A DNA stretch of 64,000 nt, taken from positions 2,303,001 through 2,367,000 of the forward strand of contig NZ_CP023692.1 of the NCBI RefSeq assembly GCF_008704935.1. The letters run 5' to 3'. Shown piece after piece: positions 57,423-64,000 of the stretch. The notes under the pieces are model-generated. The model did not search any database. It was not told the origin of the DNA and saw only the letters and a list, made by a program, of their open reading frames with translations. The translations under genes and the position numbers were made by a program. Within the stretch, counting starts at the first letter, position 1. Every line of letters starts with the position of its first letter. This DNA is from Streptomyces vinaceus (GTDB taxonomy: Bacteria; Actinomycetota; Actinomycetes; Streptomycetales; Streptomycetaceae).

Positions 57423-57462
57423 AACGCCGCCCCCGGCCCGGAGTTCGGGCGGAGGCGGCGTT
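57423..57462 (-). terminator. Hairpin terminator after the lipoprotein gene
   Basis: AACGCCGCC (57423-57431) pairs with GGCGGCGTT (57454-57462); the 22-base loop can form a short inner stem. It lies 24 bases past the stop of the minus-strand lipoprotein gene and upstream of the DUF6458-like gene. Confidence 0.7.
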
Positions 57463-57485
57463 GCCGTATGCACGGCCGGCCGGGG

Positions 57486-58163
57486 CTAGGCCGGGATCCA
57501 GGCGTAGCAGCCCGTCGAGGTGAAGGTCGCCGTGCCCGCCGGGATGGCGGCCGTGATCTTGTCGCCGGCCTTCACCGGGGCCTCGGGGCCGGAGGCCAGG
57601 ACCGCGCCGTCCTTGCCCTTCGCCTCCCAGCTGCACGTCGTGGCCTGGGTCAGCGCCCGGTACGTACCGGCCGCGGGCGACGGCCGGGTGCCGTCGGGGA
57701 AGCCCTTGGACGCCGCGTCCAGGATCGGCTTCTGCTCGGGGCACAGGTAGGTGATGGCGTCCTTCGCCCCCGGGATCTCGCCGGCCACGATGGCCCCGGT
57801 CGCCGCGTCCTTGTCGCGCTTCGCGGTGCGCTCCACCCGCTGGCAGGACTCCTGGCCGGTCTGGAGGACCGCCGCCGGGTCCATCTTCTCCGGGACCCGC
57901 CCGCTCAGGTACTGCTTCTCGTTGGCCTTGAAACTGCCCGTCTTCGGGGTGAGCTTCGCGTCCGGCAGGACCGGGCCGGTCGGCTTCGCGTCGGGCGGGG
58001 CCGGCGCCGCCGAGGCGTCCGCCGGGTCCGGGACCGACGAGGAGGCGGGCGGCTTCGGCTTCGCCGCCTCGGCGTCGCCCTTGCCGTCGCCGCCCGAGCC
58101 GCATGCGGTCAGGGTCAGGGCCGCGGCCAGCAGAACAGCAGCCGCGGTGGAGCGTCGGTACAT
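57486..58163 (-). CDS. Putative lipoprotein, unknown function
   Basis: A 225-residue lipoprotein: signal peptide MYRRSTAAAVLLAAALTLTAC with the lipobox cysteine at 21, then a Lys/Pro/Ala/Ser-rich linker to about residue 70 and a folded region with paired cysteines (ESCQRVERT, ITYLCPEQ, ATTCSWEAKGKDG and STGCYAWIP). The C-terminal part resembles small beta-sandwich domains seen in secreted Streptomyces proteins, but I do not recognise a named family. The ATG at 58163 is the first in frame. It is 96 bp after the LamG-protein stop on the same strand, behind that gene's terminator. Confidence 0.78.
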   Translation of the reverse strand: MYRRSTAAAVLLAAALTLTACGSGGDGKGDAEAAKPKPPASSSVPDPADASAAPAPPDAKPTGPVLPDAKLTPKTGSFKANEKQYLSGRVPEKMDPAAVLQTGQESCQRVERTAKRDKDAATGAIVAGEIPGAKDAITYLCPEQKPILDAASKGFPDGTRPSPAAGTYRALTQATTCSWEAKGKDGAVLASGPEAPVKAGDKITAAIPAGTATFTSTGCYAWIPA

Positions 58164-58211
58164 CTTGGGGGCTCCTGTATTACGTGCCGGTTGATCGGGG
58201 TGGGATAGGGG

Positions 58212-58247
58212 TGCGGGGCCCGGCTGGATTCCGCGCCGGGCCCCGCA
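58212..58247 (-). terminator. Hairpin terminator after the LamG-domain gene
   Basis: A perfect 13-base stem pairs 58212-58224 with 58235-58247, loop 10 bases, starting 13 bases past the stop codon. Confidence 0.8.
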
Positions 58248-58260
58248 TCCTTACGAGGGG

Positions 58261-61038
58261 TTACTTCGGGCCGAAGGTGAGGACGAGCTGCGGAGCGGCG
58301 TCCGCGGCCGTCGCCTCCATGGACCAGATCCACAGCGGGTCGGTGCCCGTGCTCGTCAGGGCCAGGCTGTAGGCGGTGCCCAGGACCGGGGTGAGCGCGG
58401 CGGTGTCGAGCGGGGTGCTCTGGATCGCCGAGCCGTCCGGCACGCTCGCGAACGAGCCGAGCTCGGTGGCGCCGAGGGCGGGCTTGGTGTTGAAGGTGGT
58501 GCTCGCGCCGCTCCAGGTGCCGGTGACCGGGACCACGGAGATCTTGTCGGTCGTACCGGCGTTCGCCTGCGTCGACGTCTTGATCTGGAGCGAGGCGGAC
58601 TTCAGGACCTGCCCGGCCGGCGCGGCCGGCAGGTTGAAGCGCAGGTACGTCTGGTACGCCGAGGTGCCGCGGACGGCCAGCGAGGTGCTCGCGCCGTTGG
58701 CCGCGCTCGGGGCGCCCTGGTTGACGTAGGTGTCCTCGGTCGCGGAGACCTTGGAGACCGTGTCGGAGGGGGCCTTGGCCAGGTCGTAGTGCTTCTTGGC
58801 CTGGGCCGCGGTGAGCGCCTTCGGGTAGACGGCCGTCTCGTCGATCTGGCCGGCGAAGAAGTTGCTGGTGGGCTTGGTCGGCCAGCCGCTGAGGTTGTCA
58901 CCGCCCACGTGCCAGAAGCCCTCGTACGAGACCGGGTTGCTGATGCTCTGCGTGCCCTTGCTCTGGCCGTCGACGATCAGCTCCATGCCGCCCGCACCGA
59001 GGGTGCCGACGACGTGGTGCCACTTGTTGTCGTTGTACGTGTCGAACAGGCCGGTGGTGATGGTGCGGGCCGAGCCGTTGCTGACGCCGAAGACCAGACG
59101 ACCGGTGTTGGTCATGTAGATCTGCTTGTCGTACGAGCCGCTGTTGCGGTCGGTGTTGTTGCCGAAGCCGATCAGCTTGCCGCCGCGCGTGGTGTTGGTC
59201 TTGAACCAGGTCTCGACCGAGAAGGTGTTGCCCACCGTCTGGCGGTGGTCGCTGTACACCTGCTGGCTGGTGCCGTTGAAGCCCATCGCCGTGCTGGCGC
59301 CGCTGATCGCGCCGGGCGTCTGGCGCAGGGCCGGGGCGTTGAGCTGGACGCCGCTGGTGTTGCCGGAGACCGAGGAGTCGGCGACGTAGGGGCTGACGGT
59401 GTCGTCGTAGCGCCAGTACAGGCTGGCGCCGTCGGCGCGCACCTGCTCCGGGTAGGACTGGACCGAGCTCGGGACCGTGACCGCGGCGTTGGCCGACAGG
59501 GCGCTGGTGTTGCCCGCCGCGTCGGTGGCCGTCACGCGGTAGGTGTACGACTGCCCGGCCTTGGCCGTGGTGTCGGTCCAGGAGGCCTGCGGGCGCTGCC
59601 ACTCCAGGGACTCGGCGGCGACGGTGGCGATGGGGCTGGACGAGCCGTTGCGGTAGATCCGGTACGTCAGCTTGCTGTCGTCGGCGTCGTAGCTGGTGCG
59701 CCAGCGGACCTGGACCTCATCGGGCTTGACGCTGCCGGCGCTCGCGACCGGGGTGGTCGGGGCGCCGACGTCGCCGGTGGAGGCGAAGCGGGTGAGCCCC
59801 TGCTGCGGCTTGCCGTTGATCGCGGTGAACTCGCCGCCGGACCACAGGTACTTGACGTCGTTCTTCTCGGCGATGGTCAGCGTGCGCGGGCCGATGCCCT
59901 CGCCGATGCCGTCGTTGGCGGTGGGGTGCCAGCCGAGCTTGCGCGGGCTGCGCACGAAACCGTCCACGGGCGCGGGGGCGGCGCCTTCGTAGTTGGTCAG
60001 CTGCGCGTTGAAGAAGTTGCGCTTGCCGTCGGGGAACTGGCCCTCCAGCGAGCAGTCGTGCGCGTGCGAGGCGCTGTAGAGGACGCCGTCGTACGGCAGG
60101 ACCGCCTGGGTCGCGCCGAGGCAGCGGTCGCGCCACTTCTCGCTGAAGTCGCTGAGGTTCAGGCCGATGCGGCCGTCGAAGACGCCGCCGCCGGAACCCT
60201 CGTTGCCGGTGTAGAACCCGGTCGAGTCGGTGGCGATGTCCTTGACCACGGAGTTCGACGGGATGTTGCTGTACGTCTTGGTGACCGCGCCGGTGGTGGC
60301 GTTGACGACGGCCAGGGCGTGCGTGCTCTTGCCGTTGATGTCGAAGAAGTCACCGCCCAGCAGCACGTTCTTGCCGTCCGGGGTGACCTCGACCGCGCGG
60401 CCGGGCTCGTCGGCGTTGGCCGTGAAGGGCTTCAGGGCGCCGGAGCCGGCGTCGACGGCGGCGAACCGCTCGCGCGTCTGGCCCTCGACGGTGCCGAAGT
60501 CGCCGGCCGCGTACACGGTGTCGTCGGTGACGGCGAGGGCGCGCACGGTGGCGGGGAAGCCCGGGTGGAAGGCGGCCTTGGGGGTGCAGGTCGCGATGTC
60601 GATCGCCGCCACGCTGGAGACCGGGGTCCCGTTGACGGCGCCGAAGTAGCCGCCCGCGTACAGGGTCTTCTTGTCCTTGGACACTTCCAGGGCGCGCACG
60701 GTCGCGCTGCCGTCGCCGATGGTGAAGGCGAGCTTGCACGAGGTCGGGTTGCCCGTCGCGGCGTCGAGCGCGACGAAGTTGACCGCTTCCTGCTCGGCAC
60801 CGCTGGTGCCGTCCGGCGGACGGACGGCCGAGAAGGTACCGCCGGCGAAGACGGTGCCGTTCGCCTCGGCCATCGCGAAGACGATGCCGTTGGGCTGCCA
60901 GGTGGGCAGCTCGTCAGCGGTGAATGCCACGGGAGGCGTGATGGCGGACGCCTCGGGCATCAGCACCAGGCCTATACCGGTGCCGGCGCCGGCCAGTGAC
61001 AGGACGAGGGCAGCAGTCAGCCCTCTGGATCTACGCAT
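58261..61038 (-). CDS. Large secreted protein: propeller, fibronectin III, LamG and DNRLRE domains
   Basis: A 925-residue exported protein. The signal peptide ends near residue 33 (EASAITP). Residues about 40-410 form a beta-propeller with repeats such as GNPTSCKLAFTIGDGSA and VYAAGDFGTVEG. A fibronectin type III domain follows (about 430-525), a LamG/concanavalin-like domain (about 545-735, FSVETWFKTN) and a C-terminal DNRLRE domain (about 755-925, TEDTYVNQGAPSA). These are carbohydrate- or surface-associated modules. The ATG at 61038 follows CTGGGGGGCTC. It lies in the exopolysaccharide locus and may bind or be embedded in the polymer. No sortase motif is present. Confidence 0.88.
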   Translation of the reverse strand: MRRSRGLTAALVLSLAGAGTGIGLVLMPEASAITPPVAFTADELPTWQPNGIVFAMAEANGTVFAGGTFSAVRPPDGTSGAEQEAVNFVALDAATGNPTSCKLAFTIGDGSATVRALEVSKDKKTLYAGGYFGAVNGTPVSSVAAIDIATCTPKAAFHPGFPATVRALAVTDDTVYAAGDFGTVEGQTRERFAAVDAGSGALKPFTANADEPGRAVEVTPDGKNVLLGGDFFDINGKSTHALAVVNATTGAVTKTYSNIPSNSVVKDIATDSTGFYTGNEGSGGGVFDGRIGLNLSDFSEKWRDRCLGATQAVLPYDGVLYSASHAHDCSLEGQFPDGKRNFFNAQLTNYEGAAPAPVDGFVRSPRKLGWHPTANDGIGEGIGPRTLTIAEKNDVKYLWSGGEFTAINGKPQQGLTRFASTGDVGAPTTPVASAGSVKPDEVQVRWRTSYDADDSKLTYRIYRNGSSSPIATVAAESLEWQRPQASWTDTTAKAGQSYTYRVTATDAAGNTSALSANAAVTVPSSVQSYPEQVRADGASLYWRYDDTVSPYVADSSVSGNTSGVQLNAPALRQTPGAISGASTAMGFNGTSQQVYSDHRQTVGNTFSVETWFKTNTTRGGKLIGFGNNTDRNSGSYDKQIYMTNTGRLVFGVSNGSARTITTGLFDTYNDNKWHHVVGTLGAGGMELIVDGQSKGTQSISNPVSYEGFWHVGGDNLSGWPTKPTSNFFAGQIDETAVYPKALTAAQAKKHYDLAKAPSDTVSKVSATEDTYVNQGAPSAANGASTSLAVRGTSAYQTYLRFNLPAAPAGQVLKSASLQIKTSTQANAGTTDKISVVPVTGTWSGASTTFNTKPALGATELGSFASVPDGSAIQSTPLDTAALTPVLGTAYSLALTSTGTDPLWIWSMEATAADAAPQLVLTFGPK

Positions 61039-61283
61039 GAGCCCCCCAGGGCAATTGCCCGGTTTGATGGCTGGAACTATCCGAACAGCCATATGTACTG
61101 GCGCAGACTAGGGCCCTCGCGAGAACCCGGTCACCCCCCTTGACCGTTTGCATACCAACTTGGAATGAACGGTTCAGGTTGGAGGGGGCACAGCGGACAT
61201 ACGGCAGGTTTGCCCCGGCCACACCCACCGATACCAGTGGAGATGACCGGGACACGGCAAATCGTAGGGGAAATATAAGGCCT

Positions 61284-62297
61284 TCAGCGGTCGATGCGGA
61301 CCGTGGCGCCCGCCAGCTGGTCCTCGACCTGCCGGATGTCGGCGTCGACCATGATCCGCGCCAGCTCGGCCACGAGCACCGTCGGCTTCCAGCCAAGCAG
61401 TTCGTTGGCCTTGGAGGCGTCGCCGATGAGGGCGTCGACCTCGCTCGGGCGCTCGTACTTGGGGTCGTAGCGCACGTGCTCCGCCCAGTCGAGGCCCGCG
61501 TGGGCGAAGGAGGACTCGACGAACTCGCGGACCGTGGCGGCCACGCCCGTGGCGACGACGTAGTCGGTCGGCTCGTCCTGCTGGAGCATCCGCCACATGG
61601 CGTCCACGTATTCGGGCGCGTAGCCCCAGTCGCGGACCGCGTCGAGGTTGCCCAGGTAGAGGTGCTCCTGGAGCCCGGCCTTGATCCGGGCCACCGCGCG
61701 GGTGATCTTGCGGGTCACGAAGGTCTCGCCGCGGCGCGGGGACTCGTGGTTGAACAGGATCCCGTTGACGGCGAACATGTCGTACGCCTCGCGGTAGTTC
61801 ACCGTGGTCCAGTACGCGAACACCTTCGCGGCGCCGTACGGGCTGCGCGGGTGGAACGGGGTCTTCTCGTTCTGCGGGGGCGGGGTGGCGCCGAACATCT
61901 CCGAGGACGAGGCCTGGTAGATGCGGGTGTCCACGCCGCTGGCGCGGATCGCCTCCAGCAGGCGCAGGGCGCCGAGGCCGGTCACGTCGCCGGTGTAGAG
62001 GGGCGCGTCGAAGGAGACCCGGACGTGCGACTGGGCGCCGAGGTTGTAGACCTCGTCGGGCCGGATGTCGCGGAGCAGGTTCACGAGCGCCACGCCGTCG
62101 GACAGGTCGGCGTGGTGCAGGACGAAGGACCGGTTCGCGGTCTGCGGGTCCTGGTAGATGTGGTCGATCCGCTCGGTGTTGAAGCTGGAGGAACGCCGCA
62201 CCAGGCCGTGCACCGTGTAGCCCTTGGAGAGCAGCAGCTCGGAGAGGTACGAGCCGTCCTGCCCGGTGACGCCGGTTATCAGTGCGGTCTTGCCCAT
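61284..62297 (-). CDS. gmd: GDP-mannose 4,6-dehydratase
   Basis: A 337-residue SDR-type enzyme converting GDP-mannose to GDP-4-keto-6-deoxymannose. NAD motif GVTGQDG (9-15), SSSEMFG catalytic segment and YGAAK catalytic Tyr/Lys are present, as are the [13 protein letters not shown] residues of the tetramer interface. The ATG at 62297 follows CAGGGGGACCCAG. It is divergent from fcl, which uses its product, so the pair supplies GDP-L-fucose for the exopolysaccharide genes around it. Confidence 0.96.
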   Translation of the reverse strand: MGKTALITGVTGQDGSYLSELLLSKGYTVHGLVRRSSSFNTERIDHIYQDPQTANRSFVLHHADLSDGVALVNLLRDIRPDEVYNLGAQSHVRVSFDAPLYTGDVTGLGALRLLEAIRASGVDTRIYQASSSEMFGATPPPQNEKTPFHPRSPYGAAKVFAYWTTVNYREAYDMFAVNGILFNHESPRRGETFVTRKITRAVARIKAGLQEHLYLGNLDAVRDWGYAPEYVDAMWRMLQQDEPTDYVVATGVAATVREFVESSFAHAGLDWAEHVRYDPKYERPSEVDALIGDASKANELLGWKPTVLVAELARIMVDADIRQVEDQLAGATVRIDR

Positions 62298-62623
62298 CTG
62301 GGTCCCCCTGGGGGTCGTATCGGTCTGTTCTGGTGAGGCAGGGCCTCGATGGCGGCGGTGCGGCTCGCCGGTGGAGCCGTACCGCACGGGTGGCGCGGTC
62401 CCGCCCGGCCGGGGCCGCGCCCCGGCTGCGCGCCGGACCTGACGCGCGTACGGCCGCGGGGCCCGAGGGGTTGGATGCGTACCGTACACGGCGTCGCGCC
62501 GCCCCCTTCGGGCGGATTCCGGCGCGCCCGGCCGGCGCGGGACCGGGCCCGCCGGGACGGCCGCCGGCGGCGGGGCCGGACCTCCCCCGCCCCCCGCGGA
62601 CGCGGGCTGGCATCATCGGCGGT
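62298..62623. other. Divergent promoter region between gmd and fcl
   Basis: A 326-bp, very GC-rich spacer separating the two divergent GDP-fucose genes. It should hold both promoters. It contains several GC-rich inverted runs (for example around 62505-62517 and 62540-62585), but none is a clean operator. Open frames crossing it are low-complexity Arg/Pro/Gly-rich and I do not call them. Confidence 0.5.
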
Positions 62624-63568
62624 ATGACAAGTTCGCTGCCGCTCCTGCCCCCGAACGCCCGCGTCTTCGTCGCGGGCCACCGCGGCCTCGTGGGCTCCGC
62701 GGTCGCCCGCCGGCTCACCGCCGACGGCCACGAGGTGCTCACCCGGGGCCGCGCCGACCTCGACCTGCGCGACGCCGCCGCCACGGAGGCGTACCTGAAG
62801 GACGTCCGCCCCGACGCCGTCGTGCTGGCCGCCGCCAAGGTCGGCGGGATCATGGCCAACAGCACGTACCCGGTGCAGTTCCTGGAGGACAACCTCAAGA
62901 TCCAGCTCAGCGTCATCGGCGGCGCGCACGCCGCCGGCGTCGGCCGGCTGCTGTTCCTGGGCTCCTCCTGCATCTACCCGAAGCTGGCTCCGCAGCCCAT
63001 CAGCGAGGACGCCCTGCTGACGGGCCCGCTGGAGCCGACCAACGAGGCGTACGCCCTGGCGAAGATCGCCGGCATCGTGCAGGTGCAGTCGTACCGCAAG
63101 CAGTACGGGGCCTCGTACATCTCGGCGATGCCGACGAACCTCTACGGCCCGGGCGACAACTTCGACCTGGAGACCTCGCACGTACTGCCCGCCCTGATCC
63201 GGCGCTTCCACGAGGCCGCCGCCGAGGGCCGCGAGGAGGTCACGCTGTGGGGCAGCGGGACCCCGCGTCGCGAGTTCCTGCACGTGGACGACCTGGCGGC
63301 CGCCTGCGCGGTGCTGCTCGGCACCTACGACGGGGACGAGCCGGTGAACATCGGCTGCGGCGAGGACCTCACCATCAAAACCCTCGCCGAGACCGTCGCC
63401 GAGGTGACCGGCTTCCGCGGCCGGCTCGCCTGGGACACGTCCAAGCCGGACGGCACCCCGCGCAAGCTGCTCGACGTCACGCGCCTGACCTCGCTGGGCT
63501 GGAAGCCGGAGATCGGACTGCGGGACGGGATCGCCGCCACCTACCGGTGGTGGCGCGAGCAGGGCTGA
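62624..63568 (+). CDS. fcl: GDP-L-fucose synthase
   Basis: A 314-residue SDR enzyme (epimerase/reductase) converting GDP-4-keto-6-deoxymannose to GDP-L-fucose with NADPH. GHRGLVG (18-24) binds the cofactor. LGSSCIYP and NEAYALAKIAG hold catalytic Ser, Cys, Tyr and Lys, and AMPTNLYGPGDNFD the substrate residues. No ribosome site precedes the ATG at 62624, so it may have a short leader or be leaderless. Partner of the divergent gmd. Confidence 0.95.
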   Translation: MTSSLPLLPPNARVFVAGHRGLVGSAVARRLTADGHEVLTRGRADLDLRDAAATEAYLKDVRPDAVVLAAAKVGGIMANSTYPVQFLEDNLKIQLSVIGGAHAAGVGRLLFLGSSCIYPKLAPQPISEDALLTGPLEPTNEAYALAKIAGIVQVQSYRKQYGASYISAMPTNLYGPGDNFDLETSHVLPALIRRFHEAAAEGREEVTLWGSGTPRREFLHVDDLAAACAVLLGTYDGDEPVNIGCGEDLTIKTLAETVAEVTGFRGRLAWDTSKPDGTPRKLLDVTRLTSLGWKPEIGLRDGIAATYRWWREQG

Positions 63569-63590
63569 GCACACGTCCGCCGGGCACCCC

Positions 63591-64000
63591 CTAGTACGCT
63601 CCGCGGCCGTCGACGACGGCGCGGAGGGTACGGCCCATGACGTCGACGTCACTGGTGAAGGACCAGTTGTCCACGTACTGGAGGTCGAGCTGGATCGTCT
63701 CGTCCCAGGAGAGGTCCGAGCGCCCGCTGATCTGCCACAGCCCGGTCATGCCCGGCCGTACGGTGAGCCGGCGCAGCTCGACCTCGTCGTACTGGGCCAC
63801 CTCCTCCGGCAGGGGCGGGCGCGGGCCGACCAGTGACATGTGGCCGCTCAGTACGTTCAGCAGCTGGGGCAGTTCGTCCATGGAGGTGCGGCGCAGCAGC
63901 CGGCCGACGCGGGTCACCCGGGGGTCGCGCCGGATCTTGAACATCAGGCCGTCGTTCTCGTTGGCCCCGGACAGCTCGTTCTTGAGCCGGTCCGCGTCCA
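63591..64000 (-). CDS. Polyprenyl-phosphate sugar-1-phosphate transferase, C-terminal end only
   Basis: The 136 codons in the window are the cytoplasmic catalytic tail of a WbaP/WcaJ-type initiating transferase (bacterial sugar transferase). They read KIRRDPRVTRVGRLLRRTSMDELPQLLNVLSGHMSLVGPRP as the family core (shortest signature DELPQLLNVL), then MTGLWQISGRSDLSWD. It transfers the first sugar-1-phosphate to undecaprenyl phosphate, starting the polymer. The membrane N-terminus lies beyond the window end. It is convergent with fcl, 22 bp apart. Confidence 0.93.
   Translation of the reverse strand, partial: DADRLKNELSGANENDGLMFKIRRDPRVTRVGRLLRRTSMDELPQLLNVLSGHMSLVGPRPPLPEEVAQYDEVELRRLTVRPGMTGLWQISGRSDLSWDETIQLDLQYVDNWSFTSDVDVMGRTLRAVVDGRGAY

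Noticed and set aside
58789..60999. A 736-residue plus-strand frame opposite the LamG-domain gene
   Set aside because: Antisense shadow with Gly/Val/Arg low complexity. The minus-strand protein has clear signal peptide, FN3, LamG and DNRLRE domains.
62347..62627. A 92-residue plus-strand frame in the gmd-fcl spacer
   Set aside because: Low-complexity Arg/Gly/Pro sequence in a GC-rich promoter region, with no domain and no ribosome site.

Overview
This window is a piece of a Streptomyces chromosome. GC content is very high with G or C at nearly every third codon position, GTG starts and 4-base start/stop overlaps (ATGA, GTGA) are frequent, and the family content is typical: an SsgA-like sporulation protein, an SseB pair, an EF-hand protein, large Ig-like L,D-transpeptidases and rare TTA (bldA-type) codons. 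The gene order in the first half (rmdB-like, ligA, mnmA, cysteine desulfurase, opp, gcvT-gcvH-glyA, sdaA) matches the conserved Streptomyces core as I remember it. I saw no tRNA, rRNA, CRISPR array or phage gene.  Layout. 1-4.3 kb: the 5' two thirds of a membrane GGDEF-EAL c-di-GMP enzyme, an empty spacer, and NAD-dependent DNA ligase. 4.4-9.2 kb: a methionine-synthase-like protein, an SDR, a possibly frameshifted hypothetical, a DUF1330 protein, and a divergent GlxA-type regulator/oxidoreductase pair with a palindromic operator. The oxidoreductase ends at a 172-bp MITE-like element flanked by CTAG. 9.4-14.2 kb: the tRNA thiolase MnmA with its probable sulfur donor, an amidase, a thioesterase and a TRIC-type channel. 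14.3-20.5 kb: a five-gene oligopeptide ABC importer. 20.9-23.2 kb: two SseB-like proteins and a P-loop protein.  23.4-28.2 kb: glycine/serine metabolism. A tandem glycine riboswitch leads gcvT-gcvH-glyA, and sdaA follows, so glycine cleavage, SHMT and serine deamination sit together. 28.4-29.4 kb: a small secreted protein behind repeated TGATCAC sites and an SsgA-like protein. 29.6-32.5 kb: an adenosylcobalamin riboswitch and the cobalt ECF importer cbiMNQO. 32.5-37.3 kb: a PadR regulator, an EF-hand protein, a beta-propeller lipoprotein overlapping a deacetylase-like lipoprotein, a histidine-kinase-fold ATPase and an enoyl-CoA hydratase.  37.4-43.2 kb is a co-directional envelope block: two paralogous 409-residue L,D-transpeptidase lipoproteins flank a small L,D-transpeptidase and a secreted choice-of-anchor-A protein with three SpaA/Cna-B repeats but no LPXTG. 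A divergent glgX carrying a TTA codon follows. 45.8-64 kb is mostly an envelope/exopolysaccharide locus: CDP-alcohol phosphotransferase, TagD-like cytidylyltransferase, glycosyltransferases, a Wzz-like protein with a degenerate Walker motif, a flippase, an O-antigen-polymerase-like protein, an acetyltransferase, gmd and fcl (GDP-fucose supply) and a polyprenyl-phosphate sugar transferase cut by the window edge. It is interrupted at 54.8-57.1 kb by a small island with relaxed codon use (HD hydrolase, NUDIX hydrolase, HTH-PLD-like protein, two mini-genes), which with the transpeptidase/SpaA block is the best place to look for something undescribed.
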